Below are positions 55,109-64,000 of a stretch of 64,000 nt of DNA, piece after piece (position 1 is the first letter of the stretch; each line of letters begins with the position of its first letter). Source of the stretch: Sporolactobacillus sp. THM7-4 (lineage in GTDB: Bacteria > Bacillota > Bacilli > Bacillales > Sporolactobacillaceae); assembly GCF_004153165.1 (NCBI RefSeq), contig NZ_SEMD01000008.1, forward strand, positions 17,070-81,069. The letters are read 5' to 3'. A program made the translations under genes and the position numbers. The notes beneath the pieces are model-generated. The model had not been told where the DNA came from. It searched no databases and was given only the letters and a program-made list of their open reading frames with translations.

Positions 55109-55119
55109 CAATCATCATA

Positions 55120-56691
55120 TTATATACGGACAGGAAGGCTTCCCGATACGTTTTCAAGACCGAAGAGTGTTCGAACGGCTATATTCAGTGCTGTTCGATT
55201 AAGATCATACGTACATAAATAAGCATCGACGTCCGGGAGAAAGCGAATATCGTACGGACTTTTACCGGCAATCACAACGATAGGGTAATGATCTGTCCCA
55301 TGCAGCTGGTTGATTATTTCGATCTGACGACTGTTCTCAGTTAAGGAAGCAGTCAGAGCGACAATTGCCTGGTAGTTTTCCTGGCGTGATTTGATGTTTT
55401 TCAACAAACGATCAAACGACGGCTCCTCCAGCTTAACAACGTCTGCTTCAGGATTAACTTTCCTGACGATCGATTCGAAAACGGACAGATGGTTTTGCTG
55501 ATCTTCAACTTTTGAGATAAAAAGTTTTTCGCTGTAGATAAAAAGTGTCCGAGCCCGCGGTTTCAGCGGGAGAACGTTGTTTTTAACAAGAGTAATCCCT
55601 TCTTTGTATATCCGCTCGGCACTTTCACGGTGCTTCTCAAGTGCAGCAACTGAAATTGTTTCGATATTAAGTGCTTCATTCCAGTTCAGGTACTTTTTCT
55701 TCAGTTGGTCAATTCTCGCCAGTGATTGTGTCATCGCCTGCATGTCAATCTCCCCGTCTCTCATCGCCCGCTCTACCCTGTCGAGCGTCTCCATCTGTTT
55801 CTCATAAGTATGAGAGACCATCACAAGATCGGCTCCGGCCCTTAGTGCAAGGACTGCTCCGCGGGCTGTGCCAAACCGGTCGGCGATGGCTTTCATTTCC
55901 AGGCAATCCGTGGTAATCACCCCTTGAAAACGCAGCCGATCTCTCAATAAACCGGTTAAAATGTTCCGGGACAATGTAGCTGGCACGCCGTATTGCTTTT
56001 CAAGCACAGGAAAATAAATATGGGCGCTCATAATGACATCCGCCCCGGCACTGATGCAATGGCGGAAAGGAACAAGTTCAACCTGTTCCAAACGACTCAG
56101 TTCGTGCGTAATCACAGGAAGATCGAGGTGAGAGTCCGTACCGGTATCCCCGTGTCCCGGAAAATGCTTCAACGTCGGAACAATTCCGCCCTCCTGCATG
56201 CCGCGCATGAAAGCTTCCCCCATTCTCGCGACCGACTGAGGATTCGCACCGAAGGATCGTGTGCAGATCACCGGATTCAGAGGATTATTGTTCACATCAA
56301 CGACCGGTGCCAGATTCCAATTGATGCCGACACTTTTTAATTCTTCGGCAGTCATCCGGGCAATCTCATAGGTATATTTCTCATTGTGCGCAGCGCCGAG
56401 CAGCATCGATCCGGGAAATTCGGTTGACCCGCTGCCAAGCCGCCGCACGGCCCCGTTTTCCTGATCCGTACAGATCAGAAGCGGATACCGGTGTCCCGCT
56501 TTTTTTGCTTCTTTCTGGAGTTCGCCAGTCAATCGGCGAATTTGCACCGGATCCTCAAGATTTCTTGAAAAAAGAATGATGTTTCCCAGTTTGTACTTGT
56601 GAATCATTTGTTTTAACTCGGGAGTCATTCTTTTCCCGTGAAAACCAAAGACCATCAGTTGCCCCATCCGTTTCAATAAATCTTCCTGCAT
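55120..56691 (-). CDS. nagZ: beta-N-acetylglucosaminidase NagZ (GH3)
   Basis: 523 residues. It removes terminal GlcNAc from muropeptides. The GH3 barrel has the catalytic loop KHFPGHGDTGTDSHLDLP (His-Asp dyad) and the nucleophile Asp in ITTDCLEMKA. A second alpha/beta domain follows from about residue 380, as in Bacillus NagZ. The frame is open to 56796, but GGGAGGTG lies before the ATG at 56691, which begins one base after the namZ stop. There is no signal peptide with this start, so action inside the cell is possible, unlike exported Bacillus NagZ. Last gene of the operon. Confidence 0.93.
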   Translation of the reverse strand: MQEDLLKRMGQLMVFGFHGKRMTPELKQMIHKYKLGNIILFSRNLEDPVQIRRLTGELQKEAKKAGHRYPLLICTDQENGAVRRLGSGSTEFPGSMLLGAAHNEKYTYEIARMTAEELKSVGINWNLAPVVDVNNNPLNPVICTRSFGANPQSVARMGEAFMRGMQEGGIVPTLKHFPGHGDTGTDSHLDLPVITHELSRLEQVELVPFRHCISAGADVIMSAHIYFPVLEKQYGVPATLSRNILTGLLRDRLRFQGVITTDCLEMKAIADRFGTARGAVLALRAGADLVMVSHTYEKQMETLDRVERAMRDGEIDMQAMTQSLARIDQLKKKYLNWNEALNIETISVAALEKHRESAERIYKEGITLVKNNVLPLKPRARTLFIYSEKLFISKVEDQQNHLSVFESIVRKVNPEADVVKLEEPSFDRLLKNIKSRQENYQAIVALTASLTENSRQIEIINQLHGTDHYPIVVIAGKSPYDIRFLPDVDAYLCTYDLNRTALNIAVRTLFGLENVSGSLPVRI

Positions 56692-56692
56692 C

Positions 56693-57859
56693 TTAAAAAG
56701 CACCTCCCTGAACCTGATAAAGCAGATAGGGTGCGACCTTTCGGCTGAATGCCCCGCACACCTCCTGACATTCGTCAAAAAAGGAGCCGAAATCATTTGC
56801 CAGAACCATCCGGCGAAGCCTCATCGTCCCTGCTAAGAGATTGAACATGCACCGCTCATCATCTCCGCGAAATGTAAAATCGGTGGGATACATCGACGCG
56901 ATCAAGCCGAGCACAGATAAGCCTGTTTTATAGGATTGAACAATTTTCCGATCAGTAATATGTATTTGAATGCCTCGACACAGCTTTCCTTCAAATTTCG
57001 AGTAAGAAGGAACAAAACTGGTTGGGCGTGCGAGAACTCCAGGAAGACCAAGCCGGTTAAATTCCCGGGCAAGATGCGTGCTATCAATATACGGTGCACC
57101 GACGACTTCGAAAGGTCGAGTCGTTCCTCTGCCTTCGGACAGTGTGGTGCCTTCGATGAGGCACATACCGGGATAGAGGAGGGCCATATCTTCGCCGGTT
57201 GAGTTCGGCGATGGCTGAACCCAAGAGAGACCCGTCTCGTGGAAATACATACTTCGATTCCAGCCGGCCATCGGCACCACGGTCAGCGGACAATCGAGCC
57301 CGAACTCGAATTTATAAACCTGAGCCAGTTCACCAATCGTCAGACCATGGCGGTTAGGAATCGGATGCATGCCGACAAAAGAAGCGAGCGGCTTTTCAAT
57401 CAGGTTCCCTTCCCGGGTCACGCCGCCGATTGGGTTTGGCCTGTCGAGAACGATCACTGATTTGCTGTTTTCCATGCACGCTTCCATCACCAGACTGAGT
57501 GTGGAAATAAACGTATAATAACGAACGCCGATATCCTGCAAATCAACGACGACGCAATCAACCTGTTCCAGCATGGCCGGCGTCGGTTTCCGCGTCTCTC
57601 CATATAAACTGTAGACCGGAAGCCCGGTTACCGGATCTGTACCTGAGTTAATCGCCGCGCCTTCTCTTCCGTCTCCCCGAATACCATGCTCCGGACCAAA
57701 CAGCGCTGTCAAATAAATCGCGGGATCGGCGTTAAGCAGGTCGATGGTTGATCGAAACCGGCTGTCCAACCCGGTTGTGTTCGTCAGCAAACCCACTCGT
57801 TGGCCTTTTAGAAGATTCACCTGTTCCTTGAGCAATGTCTCAATCCCTAATTGGATCAT
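56693..57859 (-). CDS. namZ: exo-beta-N-acetylmuramidase NamZ (DUF1343)
   Basis: 388 residues. Members release terminal MurNAc from the non-reducing end of peptidoglycan fragments (YbbC/NamZ of B. subtilis). The family marks are GLLTNTTGLD, ALFGPEHGIRGDGREG, VDLQDIGVRYYTFISTL, LDRPNPIGG and a C-terminal FSRKVAPYLLYQ. With NagZ it would degrade glycan chains one sugar at a time. The N-terminus (MIQLGIETLL) has no evident signal peptide. Confidence 0.92.
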   Translation of the reverse strand: MIQLGIETLLKEQVNLLKGQRVGLLTNTTGLDSRFRSTIDLLNADPAIYLTALFGPEHGIRGDGREGAAINSGTDPVTGLPVYSLYGETRKPTPAMLEQVDCVVVDLQDIGVRYYTFISTLSLVMEACMENSKSVIVLDRPNPIGGVTREGNLIEKPLASFVGMHPIPNRHGLTIGELAQVYKFEFGLDCPLTVVPMAGWNRSMYFHETGLSWVQPSPNSTGEDMALLYPGMCLIEGTTLSEGRGTTRPFEVVGAPYIDSTHLAREFNRLGLPGVLARPTSFVPSYSKFEGKLCRGIQIHITDRKIVQSYKTGLSVLGLIASMYPTDFTFRGDDERCMFNLLAGTMRLRRMVLANDFGSFFDECQEVCGAFSRKVAPYLLYQVQGGAF

Positions 57860-57877
57860 TTTGCAGCCCTCCCATGC

Positions 57878-58825
57878 TCAGTCGGCCGAACCGATAAGCT
57901 GTTTTTTCAGTACACCGAGCAGCCCGGCTTGCTGGTGTTCCCACTCGTACACGCACTTTGCAATCGAACCATAAACGGGCGGGCAGTTTGGAAAAATTAC
58001 CGGCGCATCAATTTCAGCACAGACCCTCTCACGGATCATTCGGCACTTCCAAACACCGCCGGCAAGAACGGTGTCCGGAACCTGCTCAAACCGGTTGATA
58101 CCGCTTTTAATCAGATGAATCAGTTTTTCTGCCGTATCGTTGAGGATCTGTCCGGCCAGTGCATCGCCTTGTTCTGCCTCATGCACGACCAACGGAACAA
58201 GTCCGGCAATGACATTCTTCGTACAGCTGTAGACAATCGGTATAATATCAGTAATGTGGGAAACTTTAAAATACCCGATCAGTGCTTCTGTCAGTGCGGT
58301 TTTCTTCTCCCGTCCATCAACGGCCATCAGCACATGGCGAATCGTTTCGCGGCCGATATCATAGCCGCTTCCTTCATCGCCGAACAGGTAACCCCAGCCG
58401 CCGATACGAAATGAATCCCCATTCGGCTTAATCCCGAAAGCAATCGAACCGGTTCCGGCAATAACAACCAGACCGGGTTTGCCATCGGTACCGCTCCACA
58501 GCGCATTAAGCGCATCGTTTCCGACTTTTAGTCGTTTGATAGGTGTTGGACATGCAGAGCGGAGGCTTTCCGCGAGTTTGCCTGCCAGTTCCGGGGAGTC
58601 GGATCCAGACAAGCCGGCGAAACAGCCAGCGATCTCAACGGGCCTGCCTGATGCAAACAATTGAGAGAAAAGCTTGCGAAAATGGTCCGTCACCCGCCCG
58701 AACTCCATTCCGTTCGGGTTCGTCCCTTCGCCAATCGCTCTTCCGACAATCTGTCCGCTGGCAGAAAACAGCACCGCATCGGTCTTCGTTCCACCGCCAT
58801 CAATGGCCAAATAATGGACGTCCAT
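57878..58825 (-). CDS. murK: BadF/BcrA-type amino-sugar kinase (MurK-like)
   Basis: 315-residue ASKHA-fold kinase. The phosphate loop LAIDGGGTKTDAVLF opens the protein, and VVIAGTGSIAFG, GGWGYLFGDEGSGYDIGRE and VLAGGVWKC follow. Members close to this phosphorylate MurNAc and GlcNAc at O6 (MurK of Clostridium) or GlcNAc only (NagK-like). With murQ five bases upstream, phosphorylation of MurNAc to MurNAc-6-phosphate is the likely task. No MurNAc PTS gene is seen in the window, which supports a kinase route. Confidence 0.83.
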   Translation of the reverse strand: MDVHYLAIDGGGTKTDAVLFSASGQIVGRAIGEGTNPNGMEFGRVTDHFRKLFSQLFASGRPVEIAGCFAGLSGSDSPELAGKLAESLRSACPTPIKRLKVGNDALNALWSGTDGKPGLVVIAGTGSIAFGIKPNGDSFRIGGWGYLFGDEGSGYDIGRETIRHVLMAVDGREKKTALTEALIGYFKVSHITDIIPIVYSCTKNVIAGLVPLVVHEAEQGDALAGQILNDTAEKLIHLIKSGINRFEQVPDTVLAGGVWKCRMIRERVCAEIDAPVIFPNCPPVYGSIAKCVYEWEHQQAGLLGVLKKQLIGSAD

Positions 58826-58829
58826 CCCG

Positions 58830-59762
58830 TTAGACCCCTTTCATGTGATTTTCTGATTGATCTGAAGCGAATGGGGAATCGAGAGCTTTACGTATAAATC
58901 CTTTTGCCTGTTTCAGGCGAAGTATCGCTTCTCCGTGCGGACAGCCAAGCAAAATCATGATTATTGCAGCTTTCACATTCTGTCCGGCTTTCTGATAATA
59001 CTTTTCTGCTGTTGTTGGATCAACCCCGGTGGCTTCGATAATAATCCGTCTCGATCGTTCGACCAATTTTTCATTCGTCGGTTGAACGTCAACCATCAGG
59101 TTTTCATACACCTTGCCGATACCGATCATTGAAGCCGTCGACAGCATATTCAGAACGAGTTTCTGAGAAGTTCCCGCTTTTAGCCGTGTAGATCCTGTCA
59201 GGATTTCCGGACCGGTTTCCACTTCAATCGCGACATCGGCATGTTTGCTGATCTCTGCCCCGCGGTTGCAACTCAGGGCCGCCGTTGAAGCGCCGACACT
59301 CTGAGCATATTTCAACCCGCCGATAACATAAGGCGTTCGTCCGCTCGCCGCGATACCGATAACGAGATCTCTTGATTCAATCCCCAGTGCTGCCAGATCT
59401 TCCGCGCCGAGCGTTTCATTATCTTCAGCCCCCTCAACCGCTTCGGTCAACGCATCTTTACCGCCGGCGATCAGACCAATAACCCGGTCCGGTGGCGAGC
59501 TAAATGTGGGCACACATTCGACGGCGTCCAGCACACCGAGCCGTCCACTTGTTCCAGCGCCCATATAGATCATCCTGCCGCCGGACTGAAGGGCACGTAT
59601 AGCCAGCCTGACGGCCTGCTCGATTTTATTCAATTCTTTTGAAACTGCCAGAGGGACGCATCGATCTTCCTGATTCATACAGTTGAGAATCTCTCGGATG
59701 CTCATTCTGTCCAAATGAGTCGTTTTCTCATTACGTGCCTCTGTTGTCAGTTTATCCAGCAT
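58830..59762 (-). CDS. murQ: N-acetylmuramic acid 6-phosphate etherase
   Basis: 310-residue SIS-domain enzyme cleaving D-lactate from MurNAc-6-phosphate to give GlcNAc-6-phosphate. The key blocks are TTEARNEKTTHLDRMS, IYMGAGTSGRLGVLDAVECVPTF, EGAEDNETLG and GIAASGRTPYVIGGL. The frame allows an ATG at 59771, but AAAGG lies at a better distance before the ATG at 59762. It sits between the GNAT protein and murK. Confidence 0.95.
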   Translation of the reverse strand: MLDKLTTEARNEKTTHLDRMSIREILNCMNQEDRCVPLAVSKELNKIEQAVRLAIRALQSGGRMIYMGAGTSGRLGVLDAVECVPTFSSPPDRVIGLIAGGKDALTEAVEGAEDNETLGAEDLAALGIESRDLVIGIAASGRTPYVIGGLKYAQSVGASTAALSCNRGAEISKHADVAIEVETGPEILTGSTRLKAGTSQKLVLNMLSTASMIGIGKVYENLMVDVQPTNEKLVERSRRIIIEATGVDPTTAEKYYQKAGQNVKAAIIMILLGCPHGEAILRLKQAKGFIRKALDSPFASDQSENHMKGV

Positions 59763-59831
59763 CAAAACCATCCTTTTTAAATAGCAATTGTTGATTTAGA
59801 CGCCAAATCATCCCGAATCAACTCTTATTGT

Positions 59832-60821
59832 TTATGGAAGCTGCACGTTGCCCAATGGTTCGTTTAATTGTTTTGAATAGGTAGCATAGGCTTTCCAGGG
59901 ACGTGCACCGACTTTTCGGTAAAATTCGATCAGCCGGGTCCAGTCAATGACAATTCGTTTCAGTCCGCGTCCATTGAGGCATGCAATACCTGCCCGCACC
60001 AGGTCTGAACCATATCCGTTTCCCCGTTCTGTCGCGTCGATACCAAGCGGTCCCATTCCTCCAAGTTGTCCATCGGAGAAGAGCGGCGACCAATACACGT
60101 TTTGCGCGATCTGCGGCGAAAACGGGCCATTAATTCGGCAGAATCCGATCACTTTGCCATTTTTCTTCAGGATCACAAACTCCTGCCCATCTCCGCCGCG
60201 TTCAAAGTATTTGATCGCTTCATATTCCCATCTTCCCGGAAAATTGCGATGAAGAAAGGCTAGCAGTAGCCTCTCATCCTCTTTGCCATGAACTAACGAA
60301 AATCGTGCCCCATCATCAGGCTCAGGCAGCTTATCAACGACTGTTTCCGTCAGTAGATCGTACTCGGTTCCATCATAGTGATAGTTTCTGGAAACAAACC
60401 ACTTTTTAACGGATTCATAGCCATCGGGAATACCCGGAAAATAATGCCAGACATCTTTACCGAGAAAAATTTTACTCGCCCCTTCCTGGGTGAGTGCTTT
60501 TTCGGCACGATTCAGCAGGACCGTTCCAATCCCCTGGTTTCGCTGATCCCTTCTGACCAGCAGAACCTGAATCCAGCCGATGGAGCGATTCATCCCGACA
60601 TCCAGCGGCTCGGAGTATTTTTTAGCAATGACGAACCCGATCAGGCAGCCCTGGTCGTCCATCGCCAGTAGCGATCCCTCACTTCGAACGTTTGGATCTA
60701 AAAAACTGTTCTGAATCAGCAGCTCTTCTCTCATCGGAAAATCATCGCCGATTTCCTGATTCCAAAGTTTTACCATCTCTTTCACGTCGTTACGTGTTAT
60801 AGGCAAATATCTCAATGGCAT
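59832..60821 (-). CDS. double GNAT-domain acetyltransferase
   Basis: 329 residues with two GNAT folds: an N-terminal one (~1-155) with the acetyl-CoA loop VRRDQRNQGIGTVLL and a C-terminal one (~175-320) with IDATERGNGYGSDLV. It overlaps the end of anmK by ten bases, inside the cell-wall recycling operon. B. subtilis ybbK lies in a comparable neighbourhood, though not as a tandem GNAT that I can verify. The substrate is unknown; an amino-sugar or muropeptide amine would fit the context. Confidence 0.78.
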   Translation of the reverse strand: MPLRYLPITRNDVKEMVKLWNQEIGDDFPMREELLIQNSFLDPNVRSEGSLLAMDDQGCLIGFVIAKKYSEPLDVGMNRSIGWIQVLLVRRDQRNQGIGTVLLNRAEKALTQEGASKIFLGKDVWHYFPGIPDGYESVKKWFVSRNYHYDGTEYDLLTETVVDKLPEPDDGARFSLVHGKEDERLLLAFLHRNFPGRWEYEAIKYFERGGDGQEFVILKKNGKVIGFCRINGPFSPQIAQNVYWSPLFSDGQLGGMGPLGIDATERGNGYGSDLVRAGIACLNGRGLKRIVIDWTRLIEFYRKVGARPWKAYATYSKQLNEPLGNVQLP

Positions 60822-61996
60822 ATCCCTCCGGATCCGTCATTTTTGATAAAAGGCGTATAATTACCGAGAATCAGAGGCTCTTTTGCTCCTGTTGCCCCGG
60901 GAACGTTAGCCGGTTGACCATGAACCGTTTCATTAGCGAGCACAGCAAAAGCGGCAGCTTCCCTGGCATCGGCGTTCAGCCGGCCCTGGTCGAACACCTG
61001 GATCGACACATCTGGCAGCATCTCTTTCAGCCATTTCATCATTACCGGATTATGCCTGCCGCCTCCGCTCACTCTCATCTCTTCAATCCGATGCCGCGGC
61101 AAAATCAACTTCTGATAATTTTTGAGAATCGCTTTGGCCGTAAAACAGGTTGCCGTAGCAATTAAGTCATCCGGTTTTAACCGACTCCATGCCGTTGTAA
61201 TCCGTTCAGCATACTGCAAACCGTAACGTTCGCGGCCTGTCGATTTCGGTGGCTTTTCAGTCAGATAGGGATCGTTCATCATCTCCCGAAGTAAAGCCGG
61301 GTTAACCGTTCCGCTCGCTGCATACACACCATCCCGGTCATACGGCTTTCCGTAAAACTTCTGTACGAGTGCGTCTACGACCATATTCCCGGGTCCTGTG
61401 TCAAACGCTGTGACATCCGCCAGACTGCCACCCGCCGGAAGGACCGTCAGATTGGCGATTCCGCCGATATTCAGCAGGGCGACCGTACGGAAATGCTGTT
61501 TGAACAGGAGATAATCCACATAGGCGATCAGCGGCGCGCCCTGTCCGCCGGCAGCCATATCCATTGTTCGAAAATTGGAGACGACTGGTGTGCGTGTTTC
61601 AAAAGCAATGACCGCCGGTTCGCCGATCTGAAGCGTTGATCGATCATACCCTTTTTCTGGTCGGGGCATGTGATAAATCGTCTGTCCATGCGAACCGATC
61701 AGATTTAACCGTTCAATATCAAATCCAGCGTGAACACATACAGCCTTCACCGCATCTGCAAATGCCGTACCAAGCTCAAAATTCAGGCTGCAGATAAGTT
61801 GAACATGAGAACGATCCGGATTCATCGCTAAAAATACTTTCTTCCTTAATGAAGATGAGTACGGAAATGTAATGAAATCCAGAATTTCTATCTGCGTCCT
61901 TTCTCCTGAGCCCGTAATACGCGTCAGCGCTGCATCAATACCGTCTGCTGAAGTGCCTGACATCAGTCCGACTATAATTTTTTCATTCATTTTCAT
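60812..61996 (-). CDS. anmK: anhydro-N-acetylmuramic acid kinase
   Basis: 394 residues. It opens 1,6-anhydroMurNAc and phosphorylates it to MurNAc-6-phosphate, which MurQ then uses. The N-terminal GLMSGTSADGIDAALTRI is diagnostic; IGSHGQTIYHMPR, LNIGGIANLTVLP, FDTGPGNMVVDAL and VSGGGRHNPVMM follow. Its presence implies lytic-transglycosylase products are recycled as well as those of hydrolases. Starts at 61996 and 61990 are both possible; GGAAGG lies at the end of the gene before it. Confidence 0.95.
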   Translation of the reverse strand: MKMNEKIIVGLMSGTSADGIDAALTRITGSGERTQIEILDFITFPYSSSLRKKVFLAMNPDRSHVQLICSLNFELGTAFADAVKAVCVHAGFDIERLNLIGSHGQTIYHMPRPEKGYDRSTLQIGEPAVIAFETRTPVVSNFRTMDMAAGGQGAPLIAYVDYLLFKQHFRTVALLNIGGIANLTVLPAGGSLADVTAFDTGPGNMVVDALVQKFYGKPYDRDGVYAASGTVNPALLREMMNDPYLTEKPPKSTGRERYGLQYAERITTAWSRLKPDDLIATATCFTAKAILKNYQKLILPRHRIEEMRVSGGGRHNPVMMKWLKEMLPDVSIQVFDQGRLNADAREAAAFAVLANETVHGQPANVPGATGAKEPLILGNYTPFIKNDGSGGICH

Positions 61997-63049
61997 TCAG
62001 CCTTCCGACAGACTCTTCATTGCCAGGTTGATAAAAATTCGACGAATCCGGTTCATATTGATCTGTCGACTGATATGAACCCGATTGCTTAGCAGGATAA
62101 GACCCAGCCCGCGGTCCGGGTCAATCCAGAATGATGTACCGGTAAAACCGGTATGACCATAGCTGCGCTCCGATACGAGATAGCCGCCAGGAGAAAAACG
62201 ATCATCTTTAAGTTGCCAGCCAATGCCGCGATTAGCACCGAGACATTCGGTGTAGTTTTTCCTGCTCGCCCGAAGCGTCGCCGGAGAGAGAAAATAACTG
62301 CCGTTCACCGTTCTGCCGTTATTAATCAGCATTTGGACGTAAATTTTCAGATCGTGAAGATTTGAAAAAAGACCTGCATGACCCGATACTCCGCCCATTC
62401 CATTAGCATTTTCATCATGGACATGCCCCCATTGATACTCGCCGATATCCGGCATCCATTCCGTCGGGGCGATCCGCTTCCGGTCTTCCGTCGGATTAAA
62501 ACAGGTACTGGTCATGCCAAGCGGGCGGAAGACGTTTTCCTCTGTAAATGTATCCAGCGTCTCACCAGTCAGTTTCTCAACAAGAAAACCAAGCAAAATA
62601 AAATTCAAGTCACTGTAAATGACTCGCCGCCCTGGCTCACTATCAAGTGAAAGAATATAGCGTAGAATCTCTTTTTTCGTCCATTGGTAGCGATAGAAAG
62701 GAACGGAAGAAGGAAGACCGCTCGTATGGGTCAGTAAATCTTTTAGTGTCAGATCGGGATTCGCCGCTTCAGAAAAGAAGAGCCGAACCGGATCATCGAA
62801 ATCAATCCGTCCCTGTTCCATCAGCAATAAGAGGCTTGGAAGTGTTGCGCAGACCTTTGTCAGAGAGGCCAGATCAAACAGTGTTTCCAGCGTCATCGGA
62901 ATTTTCTTATCGAGATGGGCGTAGCCAACCGCGTTTTCAGCAACCGTTTCCTGCTCATTAACGACGGCGTAAACCGCACCGGGAATTTGATGCGTCCGGA
63001 CACTTTCAGCTAAAAACTGATCGACAATCGCGAATTTTGTGTCAACCAT
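61997..63049 (-). CDS. serine beta-lactamase-like hydrolase (class C fold, YbbE/AmiE type)
   Basis: 350 residues with the penicillin-binding motifs of the DUF-type class C esterases: SxxK in FDLASLTKVC, YxN in VIYSDLNFILLG and HTG in YGHTGFTG. There is no signal peptide, unlike the AmiE of B. subtilis. It is adjacent to anmK with no gap. The B. subtilis murQRP cluster carries AmiE, an N-acetylmuramyl-L-alanine amidase; the family here also includes esterases, so substrate is open. GGAGGG lies before the ATG at 63049. Confidence 0.82.
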   Translation of the reverse strand: MVDTKFAIVDQFLAESVRTHQIPGAVYAVVNEQETVAENAVGYAHLDKKIPMTLETLFDLASLTKVCATLPSLLLLMEQGRIDFDDPVRLFFSEAANPDLTLKDLLTHTSGLPSSVPFYRYQWTKKEILRYILSLDSEPGRRVIYSDLNFILLGFLVEKLTGETLDTFTEENVFRPLGMTSTCFNPTEDRKRIAPTEWMPDIGEYQWGHVHDENANGMGGVSGHAGLFSNLHDLKIYVQMLINNGRTVNGSYFLSPATLRASRKNYTECLGANRGIGWQLKDDRFSPGGYLVSERSYGHTGFTGTSFWIDPDRGLGLILLSNRVHISRQINMNRIRRIFINLAMKSLSEG

Positions 63050-63065
63050 CCACAAACCCTCCTTC

Positions 63066-63923
63066 CTATTTCACCCGAAAACTTTTCTTTATGGCGTCCA
63101 ATGACCGTTTGAGGTAACGAAGCGATGATTCATACTGGTGACCAGCGATCGACAAATAAATGATATCAACGAGATTAAGCTGAACAATTCGTGATGACGT
63201 TGCGGCACTGCGTACATCCGACTCGGCGGTCATGATTCCGATATGAACGTCGACCAGCTGAGCGAGCGTATTGTTTCCATAACGTGTGATGCCGATCGTT
63301 TTCGCTCCGGCTTTTTTTGCCGCACGGATGCATTCGACCGTCTGTAACGTTTCACCGGAATTTGAAAAAGCTACAGCTGTATCGTCAGGCGTTAAGGTGA
63401 CAGCCGAAGTCAGTTGCAGATGATTATCCGCGTAAGCGGTACAGGTTTTGTTGATACGCATGAACTTCACCTGTGCGTCGCATGCTACCAGCTGAGACGC
63501 CCCTGAGCCGTAAAAGTCAATACGTTTCGCTCTTTCAATCAGGTCGATGGCTGTCTGAAGTTTCTGCATATCCAATATTTTCAGTGTTTCATTAATTGAG
63601 AAAATAGTGTTGTTGGAAACGGAGGACGCAATGGTTGCAAGATCACTACCCGGAATGATCTCTTTATATTCATCACCCTTTGATGAGTTATTCTGAAGAT
63701 CACCGGCTACGCACAGTTTCAGTTCCTGATAGCCCTTCAGACTGAGCGCTTTGCACAGACGGATAATCGCCGACTGACTGGATCCGCTCGCTGCCGCCAG
63801 TTCGCTGACGGTCATCTGTACCATCTGTTCAGGATGGTTGAGTGTAAATTTTGCCGCTTTTTGTTCCGATGGATTAAGAGCTTCATAGGATTCTTTTAGC
63901 ATCGAAAGTCCGCCACTTAACAT
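63066..63923 (-). CDS. murR: RpiR-family regulator MurR
   Basis: 285 residues. The N-terminal HTH_6 domain (residues ~8-85, SELAAASGSSQSAIIRLCKAL) and a C-terminal SIS domain (FYGSGASQLVACDAQVK, VAFSNSGETLQTVE) sense a phosphosugar. MurR of E. coli binds MurNAc-6-phosphate; the position as the first gene of the recycling operon supports the same here. AGGTGATGAT precedes the ATG. The promoter and operator lie in the last 77 bases of the window or beyond. Confidence 0.88.
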   Translation of the reverse strand: MLSGGLSMLKESYEALNPSEQKAAKFTLNHPEQMVQMTVSELAAASGSSQSAIIRLCKALSLKGYQELKLCVAGDLQNNSSKGDEYKEIIPGSDLATIASSVSNNTIFSINETLKILDMQKLQTAIDLIERAKRIDFYGSGASQLVACDAQVKFMRINKTCTAYADNHLQLTSAVTLTPDDTAVAFSNSGETLQTVECIRAAKKAGAKTIGITRYGNNTLAQLVDVHIGIMTAESDVRSAATSSRIVQLNLVDIIYLSIAGHQYESSLRYLKRSLDAIKKSFRVK

Positions 63924-64000
63924 ATCATCACCTGTTTCATCGTCTTTTCAACCGCAATATATGCTATCAAACAGATTCGGCCGCTACATTACGAACTTCC

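Larger units (their letters stand above)
54577..55119. other. cassette edge: promoter region and residual repeat unit
   Basis: AT-rich DNA. A minus-strand TATAAT (54669-54674) could drive the peptide operon. 54780-54990 has no recognisable gene. One degenerate 21-bp unit lies at 55029-55052, and the nagZ terminator at 55074-55108. Confidence 0.45.

Overview
The window comes from a low-to-mid GC, endospore-forming, facultatively fermentative member of the Bacillales. An alpha/beta-type small acid-soluble spore protein, a YhaL-like sporulation protein, Bacillus-style gene order, pyruvate formate-lyase and a LevR/sigma-54 mannose PTS point to it. A Sporolactobacillus-like organism would fit, but this is inference from gene content and not a species call. 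No rRNA, tRNA, CRISPR array or intact insertion sequence was seen.

Layout. 1-1489 is a long array of 21-bp tandem repeats that runs off the left edge, next to aspartase. 3597-9042 is the glycerol regulon (glpD, glpF-glpK, antiterminator glpP) with leader terminators and a perfect cre overlapping the glpF promoter. 9630-19661 holds a GDSL esterase, an aldo-keto reductase, a YitT protein, a LysR regulator divergent from an MFS exporter, two TerC paralogues each behind its own yybP-ykoY manganese riboswitch, a ferritin-like protein and ecsAB. 20042-33385 follows the B. subtilis yha neighbourhood: hit, trpP (with a TRAP-like NAG-repeat site), a YtxH-like protein, prsA, yhaL, yhaM, yhaN and yhaO, plus a CssRS-like secretion-stress two-component system and a frameshifted M29 aminopeptidase. 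33569-37174 carries a HAD phosphatase, yheB, an sspB-like SASP, a beta-carbonic anhydrase and a cold-shock protein.

37477-43786 is a mannose-family PTS operon (IIA, IIB, IIC, IID, DUF986). It starts at a consensus -24/-12 promoter and is preceded by its LevR activator; repeated TTAATACACT boxes lie upstream. 44050-48315 holds a DeoR regulator with a HAD phosphatase, a glutamine amidotransferase, and an L,D-transpeptidase-like domain joined in frame to ketopantoate reductase. pflB-pflA (48481-51531) has a perfect cre.

51617-55052 is the accessory highlight. A second 21-bp array is followed by an AT-rich cassette read on the minus strand: a Cys/Ser-rich precursor peptide, an attenuator hairpin, an ABC ATPase, an ABC permease, a small two-TM protein and a short truncated reading frame, the last four coupled by 4-bp overlaps. 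Order and content match the start of a listeriolysin S/streptolysin S-type cluster (A-G-H-X-B), broken in the B position at the repeat array. A single degenerate repeat unit on the far side suggests that the cassette landed inside the array.

55120-63923 is an eight-gene cell-wall sugar recycling operon (murR, beta-lactamase-like esterase, anmK, double GNAT, murQ, murK, namZ, nagZ). It uses sugar kinases, with no MurNAc PTS transporter in view. Together the genes describe a sugar and glycerol fermenter with strong secretion quality control and peptidoglycan salvage.
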